A stretch of DNA of 64,000 nt from Helopsaltes ochotensis. Lineage: Eukaryota; Chordata; Aves; Passeriformes; Locustellidae. Shown here piece by piece: positions 34,660-47,900 of the stretch. The stretch is taken from NCBI GenBank assembly GCA_013400155.1, contig VXBM01000567.1:2565-66564 (forward strand). The letters are read 5' to 3'. Positions within the stretch are counted from its first letter, which is position 1, and every line of letters starts with the position of its first letter. Made by a program: the position numbers and the translations under genes. The notes beneath the pieces were generated by a model. That model searched no databases. It was not told the origin of the DNA and worked only from the letters and a program-made list of their open reading frames with translations.

Positions 34660-37600
34660 TAAACGTGAATTGTCAAACTCGAACTTTAGCTCTGGCACTA
34701 CAACTCCCACCACATCAGTAAGTTATGGATCTGAAACCAGAACTTAAAAAATAAGTAGTTTCCTATTTGCATAGTTAATGTAACTGTATCTCCCTCCTCC
34801 CCTGTAAAACCACAAGAAAGAAAAATCAACCTCCCTCCCTGGAATGCTGTTAAAGATGGAAAACCTATTATTTTTAGCAGGTCTACAAATCACAAAATTA
34901 AGGCCATTTTGATTTCCTTTTTTCAGCGAGGCAAAGGAGATGAGGGTATTTTACTGGCCAAGGGATTGTGACAGGTTGTTTGAGACTGGCAATTTTAAAT
35001 AGAGTGCATGTTGATTGCCCATATAACAATTCCAAGACACTCCGTAGTCTGCTTCTCCAAGGCACCAAGCAACTGCAGTGGTAACTCTGACTTTGTTGTC
35101 CAGGAATTTATAATGGAAGACTATATTCCCCCCTGCCAAATTTCCAGCTTTTATTTTGTGACAGACAAGTTATAAAATAACTTAAATTGTCTGAATTTTA
35201 CCCAGAATAATCAGATAAAGCACTGGGGGCAACACTCTGTTCACCCAGGGAAGGAGATATGCTGCAAAACATTTTAACTAAGATAGGCAAAACAGACTTC
35301 AAAGTCAGTGCACCTTACAGAGTTTGTTTCAGCCTAATAAAGGCAATGTTATTGAGACAGATCATTATCCTTACAGACTAGTTTGTCCTCAACCTTTCTT
35401 TGGGGATCATGGATTGAAACTAGCATGGTTCTTGATGTATCTTTTTATTCTCTTGGTAGTAACAGCATTTGAAATGACCTTTTAGCTTATCATTAGGTTT
35501 ATTACTCTGTATAGTGGCCTCCACACATATGATCCTATTCATAAACATAAGGAGACAATTTCAAGGAAATAGCTCATTTTTCTGCTGTGCTCAGATCCAC
35601 AATAATAACCAGTGGATCAGGGTAGGGTAAGTGATTACTAACACAATGAATGTTCTTAGCAAAGGAGCTGGCTTTAACCAGGAAGTTTTTATGAAGCTAG
35701 GTATTAATGAAAAATAAGTCTAAAAGCTCAAGAATAGCTTCCATTTGCAGTGACACCTGGTGATAGTAGGTGGGGTGTATGAAAGAGCCTGAGAACTCAC
35801 CTTCTAACAGTGAAGATCCCTGAAGGCTCTCAAGCTGGTTATCTCTGACACCATTTGAAAATTTGGTCCTAATGTAACAGGAGAATGCATCAGAGCTTTA
35901 AGTGAAGCAAATACACATTTGCCCTTGAACTGTAACAAAATCCAGTAAAGCAGAAAAAAGGGAGGCTCTTTGTTGCCTTTGAAGTTTCCTGAGAATACTG
36001 TGAAAACACTTTTTACAGTTGTACTATCAGGGTTATGTGGGCATTTACTCTAGTTTATTTAGGATGTTTACAATAGAACCTCATGGCTTTCTCTCTTGGT
36101 TCCAGGTTTTTAACAATTGTCTTCGATAGTAAGTTATGTATTTCTAAATAAGTATGCTTTTAGCAAGGCCATACTCTATCTTTCTATCACTACCAGAACA
36201 AAACACTCACCATTTTTAAATGTGCAAGAAAACAAAACGTCCAACAGCAACAAGTAGCTGAGGATGTCCCAGCTGCACAGCATAAATGAATGCAGAGATT
36301 CATTGCAGTTTGCACACACTCCTACAAAAATGTCAACTTCCAATAATTCCAGTCATAACCTACTACTACCTAAGTCAAACTAACTGATTTGGATAACTAC
36401 ATAAATATTGACAATTTCTTAGCCAGTGGTTTGCATGAGACACAGCTTACCACTTCATGTGTGAGTGTGTATTGCTGTCCAGTCTAGAAGAGCAGTAGAT
36501 CCCTGTGTAGCTAAAAGAGTGGCAATGTGGTGCTCTCCTATTTCTTCCCTTTCATCACTTTTGGCTTAGAAAGACATTCATGCAACATTCTTCACACTGG
36601 TCATTAAGATGTTTTTCCAAGGAACTGCCAGTCTGGCTATCTAAGCATTGTTTCACCTTCAGACCTCTGTTCTTAATCTAGCACCTTCATTTTGATGTGG
36701 CATGCTCCTTACTCTCATACTTGGACAGGCTTAATGCCTAAAGAGCAATTAGTCCCCTTTTGCAAACGGGACTTGCTGTTACTCCTAATGCTGTCAGGTC
36801 CATTAATCTCAGGGATTTATAATGTCAGCGTAGCATTTAAATGACAAAGTGGAATCATGTATTTGTGCATTTTAAAATCTGCACAGTGCTTCAAAGAGAT
36901 TGTGATGTTTGGGGGAGAATTCATAGCTCTTACAACAACTGATGTTTTAAAAAGCAATACATTTTTTAAAAGAAGCCAAGTATTCATGAGGGTAATCCTG
37001 AATAAGAATTCCTGGTGAGACTTTGCAAGTAAAAATTTGAGGGTTTGCCCATGTGAGGAAATTAACCATGGCAGAACCACAGCCATAAAACTATAATGCT
37101 GCAGCAGCTACTGCTTGTGTAACTATGTTCCTACACAGACAGTATTCTGGAATAACAGACTGGCTTTGGGGGTTTTTTTGGTAGACCTTGCACTGCTTTG
37201 GAACTAACAAACTCTTTCTGCCTCATAATCACTCGCCCCCCTACTACTGAATTCAGCCTTCCGTTTTCTCTTTTGTGCAAATGCCCCTTCACCAAATTAA
37301 ACTTTTGCAGCATAATTGATGACTACAGAAAATGTCTGCAACTAATTATAGGGAAAAAAAAAACCAACCCAAAAAAACACCAAAAACCCAAAACCAAAAC
37401 AAAGAACCTGACATGGTAAGGGAGCGCATGCAAAAGAGAGACAGAAAGCCAGAGTCAAGACTACCACATTTTATGTACAGTACTAAGGAGAATGGTTAAG
37501 GTAATCTCTGACTGGGAAGAGAAATCACTATACTCCATCAGAGGATATGAAAGTCCTTCTCTTACTTTTCTGAGATTTGCCAGTTTATTGTGTGTGGAAC

Positions 37601-40300
37601 TGGCAGATGAGCCCTAAAAAAGTTTGTTGCAGGGATTTAAAAGAGAAGCAAAACATGGTTTAGGGAAAAAGCTGAGGCAGTTCAACACAGCACCTTCGGT
37701 GAGTGAATTTCAATTGGCTTTCAACTTAGTATTGCAGGAAACTTTGAGGGAAAATCAAGTATTTACAGTCATATAAATCACAATAAAAAAAGGGAACAAT
37801 TTTTCAGTCATCTTGATGAATAGTAAGGAGGAACAATATTAAGCTGGAAGCTTAAAAACTTAATATGGGATAATGCAGAAGCAGGGTTGGTTCAATCAGA
37901 GATCTGATATTGTAATAACCAAACAAAAATGGAACTTGAGTGGTTTATAAGTGTTATCAGAACTCTTCAGGTGAATGGAGGTTTTAGTAAGAGGATATTC
38001 TTTTTATGTAAACTTTATAGTTTTCTGATAAATGTTTAATATTAAACTTATCTAAAACTCTAATAAAATAGAACATACAAAGACAACATGTACATGAAAT
38101 ATTTCAAGTTGCTTTTACCATGGCTCTAAAAAAGAGTTTATATTGTGTTTGCTATCACAGAACCCTGTTTAATAAAAAAAATGGAAGTTGGAGCCACAAT
38201 AATCAAAATATGGGAGTTTCTGTTACATAAATAAAAAATTTCTCACTCAGATGAAACTGGCCACAATACATTGTGCAGACTGGTTCATCAGTGCACACCA
38301 GACCATGGAATCCATCCAACAGACATAGCTTCAACTTTATCAAAGGTTTTATAATTTTGAAGTTTGCAGTCCCAAATTTTTTATGCTTGCCAGGAATGGG
38401 ATAATAATGAAAACGAAACACTATAGCTACAGAAGACACCCACAATTATTTGTATTTTAAGTGGCTTTTCTTATGTTTTTAGGCCTATACACTTTTTCTT
38501 CTAAAAATGCTCAAATAATCAAATTAAATAATTCTCATATTGGTAAGAATATAATAAAATAAATAAAATATAATTAAATACATATTGCAAAATAGTCCCT
38601 AAAACAAGTTCTTTGCAAGAAGTTCACCTTTTCCTAAGTACTTTCCCCTTCCTATCAGGAGACAGAAGTATAGCATGTGAACCAAGTCTCTTAAAACAAG
38701 AATTTGAATTCTGAATCAGAAAAGGGTCTGATTAAAGATTAAAAGGTAACATCTGGTGACACTTCCTATGTTATATCTCTCTGTTCAAGTCTGGAGAAAA
38801 CAAGCAAGACTGAAGCTGGTAGCAAAGTGACTTGCCAGACTGATAGAAAAACAGTCCTTCCTTAGAAGGATTAAGAGTCCCAGATTCCCACTCAAGCACC
38901 ATCTGTAGTGAGTTGCATTTCCCGCTCACTCCTCTAGACTTTGTTCAGCTTAGAAAAGACCTGTGACTGAATTCACTTAGTTAACTGATGTAATATAAAT
39001 TCCCAACTACGAATGTATGATCAATGTGAAAACATGAGAAAACTTGAACTGGGTCAAAGCAGTCAAGGGCAGTTAAGGATAACATTAAGAATTCACATAC
39101 TTGTAACTGATTTTGCACACTGCTGCTAGAAATCCCACAAAGTCTCAGTTCCACTATCCTACCACAGCTAAAGGAGTTTATTTGTCTAAATATGTTTTCA
39201 GGAAGGTGCCTCTGTCAGGGAGATGCTGGCAGCATGAGTGCTCAAGCCAGCTTGTGCAAAAAATGGTCCCCCATTGCTGGGAAATACTCCAGTATTTCAG
39301 CTTTTGTTACCATCTCACTCTTAGGAATGTTGTGCTTTGCTGTGTACCAGTTTGTATATTACCCTTACTGCAAGTTTGGCTAGTATCAAAACAACCACAA
39401 TTTTCTATTTTTTTTGTTACAAAATTCCAACTTGACCACCTATTTACAAAGGATAATGAAAACCCTAGAAGACAGAATAAAATCAGGTTTAATATAGATA
39501 TCCCAAGGCTGAGTAAATGATCTTTTCCTCTCTTTGTCTTTATTTCTCTGACAAGCTGTTCGCACTTAATTTGTACAGAGCACCATTTAGTCTTGATGTG
39601 TACTCTGTCTCCCCAGATTAGTTTAGTCAAATAGCCACCTCATCACCTACATCCAAACAACTGTTTTACAAGAGATATCTTATGGACAGTCAGCAAAGAA
39701 ATACTTAGTGTATACTGGAAAAGAGCTACTGAAACTGCTTCAAAAGGAATGAATTAGCAGATAGTATGTTGGCAAGGTGACCAAGGTGACCCAAAGGCAC
39801 AAGCAGCAAAATGCATGAGAACACGAAGCTCCAATGTTGTAGTCCACTATTTTGTGTCAATGGCAAAAGGAGATGCCATTCACAGACAGCATGTGGGCCC
39901 AGTCATTATTTGCAGTCCATTTCTTTTGTATACCCTTAGCACACAAATAACTACACCAGGGATTTCAGAGGGCACCTCCCTGTCCAGACCTTCTAATCAT
40001 TTTATGGACTTGTCCATGAATTTTTCTGGCTCCTGTTTTGAGGACATTCTGAGGGTCTGCGTCTGCAATCTCTTGTGATAGCAAGCTCTGGAGATTCACT
40101 ATATACAGTAGGTGAAAGGATTTGCCTGCTTCTTTGCTTTAACTTGGTTGCCTACTATTTTCACTGAGTAGCCTCTACTTCATAATAATGTGGAATTTGG
40201 TGAACAACAGTTCTGTATTATCTTTGTGCCAGAACTTCACTCATCTGTCACCTTCCCCCCTTTCTTCTCCAAAGAGAAGAGAGGTACGACTTCAATTTAT
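34660..40300. other. gene-free AT-rich stretch
   Basis: No gene or recognised interspersed repeat. A CAAAACC-type A-rich tract lies at 37351-37405. Open frames (for example 39113-39520) carry no recognisable domain. Confidence 0.4.
37351..37405. repeat. A-rich low-complexity tract (CAAAA/CCAAA type)
   Basis: Runs of A interrupted by CC pairs. Compositionally similar to the tract at 2391-2464. Confidence 0.8.
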
Positions 40301-40413
40301 TACTGTTCTGGTTTTGCCTTTATTGATGTTTAGTGAGGAGGGAAGAAGCCACCACAGAAATGATTTGTATAAGAGAAGCTGCTAAGAGTCTCCTCCGTGC
40401 CTGACAAAACCAG

Positions 40414-40490
40414 NNNNNNNNNNNNNNNNNNNNNNNNNNNNNNNNNNNNNNNNNNNNNNNNNNNNNNNNNNNNNNNNNNNNNNNNNNNNN
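40414..40490. other. assembly gap (77 N)
   Basis: Gap inside the LTR, immediately left of a 49-base A run. Confidence 0.99.

Positions 40491-40539
<49 letters not shown>
40491..40539 (+). repeat. poly(A) run of 49 bases next to a gap
   Basis: An uninterrupted A tract abutting N. It may be real (a slippage-prone tract within the LTR) or partly an assembly artefact. Confidence 0.9.
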
Positions 40540-40542
<3 letters not shown>

Positions 40543-41868
40543 AACAAACCCCAGGAGAGCTTTCTTTTCTACCAACCTGGGAACAGGTCACAGGCCAGCC
40601 CAGCCCCTTCTGCACGGCTGAACAGCCCCTGCCGAGGGGCCAGGCCCCTTCCTGGGGAGTCTGCAGGGCCCTGTCCCGATCAGATCAGGCCGGGCACCAG
40701 CAGCTGCAGAGGCAGGAGGAGGGGAGGCCAAGGGGCCCCATCAGCTGTTGACATTCTGCCGCCAGGCCGTTTTCACGCCCCTCCATGGGCCTGGCCGGGC
40801 CCTGCCTCTGAGATCATGGCCCTGCCCCAGCGCAGCCTGAATCTATCACCATGACTGCTTTGGCCACAGCCCGGCAGAAACCATCATGACTACCACAGGC
40901 CCCAGGTGAGATACTAACTCCTTTATTGCACAGATGAAACTTGCAGGACATTGATCCTCTGTCAAGTGAGAGAAAAGGACAGAGTGAAGACACATAGAGA
41001 GACAACATGAAGACACTAAGGTCTGCGAAGAAGGAGTCAAGTCCCAGATATGAGGAGAATGAGAAGATACTTTAGTCTTACGCTGAAATTCTTTTGCAAG
41101 GCCATGGTGATGGACTGTGATACATTAAAAAATCCCTTTAATTCAGAGAAACAGTTTGGGGAGATGGAGCGTTCAAATTACAGATATGAGCAAAGGCATT
41201 TGTGCTGAAGCAAGTAAATGTTGAAGATGTTGTGATCTCATGAGAAGCTTGAGCAGAGAGAGGAAGATGAGAGTGATGAAGACCCTCTGCCCCCAGGGAA
41301 GAAGACCTCTGTTCCTAGAGATGGAGATTATCACAGAGATAGTTGAAGAGAACCTTTGCTTTTAAACAGTTCATCCGTAAAATAGTACCCCATGGGTTTG
41401 ACATGGCCCATGAATGCAGCTGTGGGAAGGCTGGATGAAATAGGAGGGACTTCATGCATGCAGATTTCTGGGAGGCTACTATTTGTGAAAATTGAAGCCA
41501 CAAGAGAACTGTTGTTTTATTCTTGTGAAGAAGCCTTCATGACACAGCAAAAGAGACTCCTCTCCGTAAGAAAACTGATGAAAGATTGTTTTAGGTCCAT
41601 AGTAAATGGACCTAAGTCCCAAGGTTTTGTCTCTGTATGTAGCCAGTGGGAAAGAAAAGAAGCTTGTGGGGGAGAAGTGTTCTAAAGGTTTTATTCTGAT
41701 TCTTATTTTTTTTCTTTTTTTTTAGTTCTGTTAATAAAATGTTCTTTATACCCTTTAAAATCTGAGCCTGCTTTGCTCCTCTCCTAATCCTATCTCACAG
41801 CAGAAAAAGAGTAAATAATTCTAGTGGATACATTGGCATTTAGCCAAGATTAGACCCACCACATTCAT

Positions 41869-41886
41869 TGGTGCATTGGCCAGGAA
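41869..41886 (+). other. retroviral primer binding site for tRNA-Gly
   Basis: The 18 bases TGGTGCATTGGCCAGGAA lie five bases after the LTR end. They are complementary to the 3' end of vertebrate tRNA-Gly(GCC), which ends GGCCAATGCACCA, with one mismatch (A for G at position 14). Reverse transcription of the provirus would have been primed here. About 30 bases of leader-like sequence follow before unique DNA resumes. Confidence 0.82.
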
Positions 41887-41919
41887 ATCTCAAACTGGTG
41901 AACGAAAACCACTACAATT

Positions 41920-44640
41920 ATATAACTCTTGATTAGTCATATAATCAAAACCACTTGTGTTGTATGTATTTTATTTTAGTAGAGCATTTTGAACTCGTAG
42001 ACAATGTTTTCATAATCTTTGAGAAGCTTTAGTAAAAAGAACCCCCACACATCTATAGTAATGTTCATATTTCTCTCCATGTGGAAGCAAAAGGGAGAAC
42101 AGAATGACTGAATATTTCTTGCCCTTATTAAAGGTGTTCATAGAAATAATATAGTTTATGTTGTGAGATTTGAGACTAGGTAAGCAATCATGAAATTAAG
42201 GACTGAACTATAATGTGTATGTAAGGTAAGAAAAAACTTAGAATATGAGGTCATGTGGAGCTCCTCTCAGAATTAGAAAAGACAGTGGGGATTAACAAGT
42301 AAGAATGAAAGGCCTGATTACTCTCTAACATCTGGGAGCCTGGATGTCTTTCTCTAGGAAAAAAATCCTCCACTATATAATTTCCAGACTTTTAGCATCA
42401 ATTTGAGTACAATTTAAGCATCATCATAATATTGCTGTAATATAACTTCTTGGTGGGACTTTTCTTTCAAAATGTATGCTAAAATACAGAAAAATTTGAA
42501 TAGACTTCATGAACATACACCTTCCTATGTATCATTATAAGATCTCCTGAAGGTATCTCCTTTCCTTTAACCTTAAAAACCTACTTCCATAATCCTCAAA
42601 TCAACCACAGCAAGATATCTCACCTAGTTTGCTCTCTTTTATCCCTACTGTTGTAGTATATTTTCATAGAAATACTTAACTTACGTTTACCAGTGGCATG
42701 AACAACTTGAGTGCCATGTCCTGTGAAGTCTGGGGACCAAGGTCAGGTCATTGCCTATTTCAACATCCATATCTCCACACATGCCTGAGTAAATCAGGCA
42801 CATAGGCACAGCATTTATTTCAGTTCTTTCCTTGCTCATCTCAAAACAGTTGTTTAATAATGGCTATTTGCAAGCTGAAATATTTAAGCCTTATGTTTGA
42901 CTAGGTACTGGAAAACGGAAAGAAACTCCCAGCTTGCTCTAGCTCCAGGGAACTGCCAGGCCCCTTTTCCAGGTTTTGCTAACCCCTGAAGCCGTGATAA
43001 ACATAACCAGCTAAACTTGGCTGCTTCTTTGCCCTGGGTGTCAAAGGAACAATCACAGTCCAACTGCTTAATCTGCCTTTGGCTCCTCTTATGTCTTGCT
43101 CCCCTTCCCATGCTCTGCTTTGCATTGTAATTCCTTGGCTTTCTGACTGTTGCCTCTGACTTGCCTCTTGTTTGGCCCTTCAACTTAGTACAACAATATA
43201 GAGTTCCCTGTCCCTTGGCTTGGCTTCTGATCCCAAGATCTTACCTAGATGCTTGCCTTGTTTATCTTTACCATTCTATTGCCTGACTTTGACTCACCTT
43301 GCTCTGATTGAGCTCTAAAACCAGCTCTAGTCAGATCCTGGAACTATATTTGATCACATGTTCACAAATGCTTGTTCCAAATCTTTGAGAAAACTGCTTG
43401 GACTTCCAACCCAAACCCTTCTAGTATTCTATGAATCTTGTGGAACAAGCAGGGGAGCATTCATAGAGGACTGAATGTGGGTCACTGTCCCCACACACCA
43501 GTGACAGTCAGACCTTGTGAATGTCCGAGAATGCTGACAAATTTTCTTCACTTCAGACACCCCATAGAATTTGGAGGAATGGTATAAGGGTCATCCACTA
43601 ATCCTCTCTAAAATGATGATTACTAGAGTTCTGAGCTCATGATGGGATATCAAATGTGAAAAGATAACAGAATAAAAGAGCACAGATTTTAATTTGCTTT
43701 GTTGTATATGGATCTTTTCTACTTTCACTGAATTTAGACGAAACATTTCAAAAATGTAACTACTGAACTGGACAAGAAATTTTGTTACTGTGGCTGCATA
43801 TGTATACAGATGGTGAGGTTTTGGCAAAGGCAGAGGCAAAACCAAACTACAGCACTTGGATCGCACTGTTTTTTAGAACTTGGAGGTTTTATGCTCAGAA
43901 AAAATAGCCAATTTCTAAATAAAAGGAACTGGAAAAAGAGAATTACTTGATTTTTTTCTCTTTGCTGAGATAATGAATATTTTACTGAACATGGGAAAGT
44001 ACTTCAAAATCTTCAAATTTTTGTAATTCATGGAAAGCAATCTGAAAACTCACCAAAGACTGGAGAATTACAGTGCCCTCTATCCATCCAACTGGTTTTC
44101 ACTATATTCCCATTTTTTTCCACTTTTCTTTCCAATCTGAAAAGAAGGGACAGTTCCTAAGCTTCCTCTGTTCTTCAGTCCACAATTTAATTTTGTGGTG
44201 TGAACATCTAAAGTTCAAAACACAGAAGTCTCTCCTCAGATCTTAGGCAGGCATAACTGCTGTTAACTTTTGATAAACTTGACTCATTTTTGTATCATTT
44301 CATTTATTTTCTTCTAAAATATTTAAAATGGTTTCCTCCATATAGGATATATAGGACATGCGAATTTATCCACTTACATGGGTGATATTGCAGTGTAGTG
44401 CTTTTTGAAATGGTATGAATAAAGTCATTGCATTGACGGTTTTGTCATGCTTGAATAATGTATCTAATCCAACTTCATTTTTTCAAATATCCCTATACTA
44501 AACCATGATGTATAATTTTTATATATTTAAGTATTTTTTAGCTACATGTGGTATAGAATTGAACACAAAACCCTACCCCTAAATGACATAATGACATTAC
44601 TGAGGCTGGTTTCTGTGAAAATAGTACTTACAAAGTATAG
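41920..44640. other. gene-free stretch, with a pyrimidine-rich block
   Basis: No gene recognised. A CT-rich block at about 42930-43340 (many CTTG, CTGACTTTG and TTGCC words, almost no CpG) may be a decayed retroelement, but no family could be assigned. Confidence 0.4.
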
Positions 44641-44910
44641 TATAGTAGTCACTATATACTCATTCCCTCTCCCATCACTTAATTACATCACCATTTAAGA
44701 CAGACATATAATGTAATTAGAGATTTGAACAGTTCACAGCCAGATCACTTAAAGTAACATTGTTAATGGGCTTTAGAAGTTCTCCCTTTAATATTGCCAG
44801 TTTTATAACTTCTAATTACCTTAATAATTAGGGCTGTGTCATTCATGATTGAAGTAACATTTGCTACCACTAATGGGTATTAGAAGTCTCTCACAAGGCA
44901 TGTTTTGATG
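44640..44910. promoter_or_regulatory. candidate conserved non-coding element (homeodomain-site cluster)
   Basis: Contains CACTTAATTACATC, ATGTAATTAGAG, CTTCTAATTACCTTAATAAT and CACTAATGGG within 250 bases, plus ATTCATGATTG. This is the densest group of full TAATTA-type sites in the middle of the window. Inferred enhancer; not aligned. Confidence 0.4.
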
Positions 44911-47900
44911 TTCTCACCGAGTTGCTTAGGGCAGGCGAGAGCTATTTGTCCTTAGAAACATAGTGGTTGCTATGTGGTGGCCTGGGCAGAGGCATCCTTA
45001 CTAGCCACTTTAATACTGCCACCACCACTGCTGTTTTCACTGAGGAGTGACTGTATTAAAGGCACTCACCATGCACTGCCCTTGAAATGCAAATGTGGCA
45101 CCTCTGGTTGAAATCTGTTGAACTCTAATTGTTATTGTTACTATTGCTACAAATAACAGCATAAACTTGAATGCCAAACCTGACTGATATTCAAAGAAAC
45201 CCATAGGTAATTCTTCCCCATTCCCAACCCTACAAATTACCAATGGTTATGATTTGCAAAGTTTAAGATGACACATTTCCTTCATTATGCATGAGTAATT
45301 CAGAAGAGTAACTACAACTAGGTTAAACTCTAAAGGAAAACAACTGCGACTGGCAGCTATTTTGCCAAGATATAATGCTAGAATCACCTTTTCAAGTACA
45401 CTTTTTCTAAAGACTTCTGGCATAGATTGAAACCAAGTCTTCTATGAAGAGTAAGAGTCAAAGGTTCCTCCTTATTGGTCTGAAACTAATTCAGAGAGTA
45501 AGGCCTGTTTTTTGGCCATGCTACACTTTGAGGCTTAAGGGTTCATTCCCAGGAGAGTAGAGAACTCAAGATTTACTCTACTTCCATACCTCAAATTGAC
45601 CAAGATTTATGTAACTGGAGACCAAAAAAGGTTTGGAAAACTATTCAAAACAGGTAGATAGGAAAAAAAGTCAGCTTCATCAGGCAGACTTTCACCAAAC
45701 TGGTTTAAATAGTCTAGGTTGTCCTTGAGGCTTGGGGACAGAATGACTTCTCTTATTTACTTTGTTTTTTTTGAGCTTTATTATACTGCATGATATGTCT
45801 CTGATGGAAAATATTAAGTCCTTAGGGATTGGAGGAGCATTTACTTCTTAAATTTGTTTGTTTTCCAGACACAGATTCAACTGATTTCCTGACTCAGGTT
45901 AAATTACACTGAACAGGTAAAAGGGCAACTCTGTGATGCAAAGAATGCCCTGGGGATAAAAAAAGAGATTGATTTATCCCAGTCCTACTAAAAACACCCA
46001 GGAACTTAACATTTATTAGACTGGACATGAAGGACATACTCATATAGATAAGATACTTGGTAAATTAGCCCTTTAAGGTACAACATTGAAATCAATACAC
46101 TACACAGACACCACAAAGACAGTCTCATTCCTCTCCATCTAAATTAAAATCTAGGTAAAAAATAGAAAAAAAAAAAAGAAGAGGAAAACAAATCCCAAAC
46201 TCATGTATCTACTTGACCAACAGGTGTGAACATTTCCCTCCCTCATCAGGCAAATATATAATGTGCTTATGGTTGAATCAGATTTAATTTCTACAGACTT
46301 CCGATATTAGTTTGGCAAGTATCTTTGCTTCTTTGTGTCCTTTTTCAGTGAAAACAAAGTAATTATAAGAGTACTACCTTTGTTTGCTTTGACCTGAAAT
46401 AGTACTAGATCCACTCCTCCAGATACAAATACAATCTCATCAAGGAAAGAATTCCAGTTAAGACTGATCATATTTCCTGTTGACTACAAGACAGAATTCT
46501 AGGATTAAAACATCCCTATAATAAAGTAATCTTAAAGATTTTTAGATCAGGATGTCATACACAGATCTATGTGTTCATATACAGTGTATGTGCATATACA
46601 CTAACGTATACGCATACAATTCACACAAATTACAGTGGCACTAGTGCCAAACATTTTGCTCGCACATTCCTAAAGTTTAAAAAAAATCTTTACTAGTCAT
46701 TTGGCTAGAAATCTATTCCATTACATTTCAGAGCGGTCATGACAGAAATTCTGCTGCTATACTCTTAAACTATGAGACAAAAGGTATTAGATCACATGAA
46801 ACGATGTCAAGATCATTTCAGAAGCCCGATACTTGTAATGCAACACAAACAACAAATAATTCAAACTACTCTATGCAATATTTACAAATATGTCAATCTT
46901 CCGTGAACAAGCTGAACAAAGCGTATCTGTACACATACTGTCATAGAGGAACTGAAAAACTGAAAAATGTCTTCCTCAAAAGGAATAGCAGTTCAGACTG
47001 ATTTTCAACTTTAAAAAAAAATATTTTGTGTATTGAGTAAGGGCTCATGGTTGACATGGACTGGTTAATTTAATTTTTGATTTTGCATCATATGGATAGA
47101 AATAAATTGCAGTATATTATACACATTCTTAAAGTTACCTCCAAATAAAGGACAAGTAAAGGAAAGGAAAAGGAATATGATGAAAGAGCCAAATCTATGC
47201 CATCTCTATGCTGCCTAAGTCTTAGTTTAAGTGATCTTAGGGGCAGGCCTTATTACACCTCAATTAGATGCCTCCATCTGATGATCATCTAGGTTTTCTT
47301 CATGTTCACTAGAGTGGAACAGATACTTCTAAGGGCACAATTTAGCTCACCCTTGGTGAATAGCCCAGAGAAGTTATTGAGCCTGTTACTTGGAGATATT
47401 CAAAACCTGACTGGATGTTTCAATCCATTTGGATAGCTCATGTGCTATCACTCTCCACTGGTGGTACAAAGAACTTGTGCCTCCCAACCCTGCCCTGAAG
47501 ATTCCTAACTGATGCTGCCCCTCTACCTACTCTCAAATATCTCCTACTAAGTGACACTGCAAAGTCAAGTACTGCCTGTGTTTCAGGACTGCAAAGTTCC
47601 CTAGACATACAGAGAAGCTTTCATAGTGTGGAAATGGTTCACATAGCTCTTAATTGTCTTTTGAATGATTTTGGAGCAGGAACAGATATATCAAAAACCT
47701 GTCAAACTCTGAAGTAGTAGACAATGCACAGTACAACTGCTGAAGTCAGTGCAAAACACAAGAGACTGGATCATTTTAAATATAAAAGGACAAGACTGGT
47801 GACTTTGTTCATGCTGTTTACTCTATGAAAGCCCTTACTTTAGTTTGGCCTAGCTCATGTGTACCTCAGAAAGTGTTTCGGTAGCTGTATCCCGACTAGA

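Larger units (their letters stand above)
40304..41863 (+). mobile_element. 5' LTR of an avian endogenous retrovirus, interrupted by an assembly gap
   Basis: It starts TGTTCTGGTTTTG and ends CCCACCACA. An AATAAA signal lies at 41733-41738, about 130 bases before the 3' end. The span includes 77 N and a 49-base A run, so true length is uncertain. The middle part (40570-40830) is GC-rich with CpG, unlike its surroundings. Directly downstream is a primer binding site and short leader, so this was a 5' LTR of a provirus, not a simple solo LTR. No gag or pol sequence follows. Confidence 0.82.

Noticed and set aside
46583..46602. Near-palindrome AGTGTATGTGCATATACACT
   Set aside because: It sits in TA/CA-rich alternating sequence where such symmetry is expected by chance.
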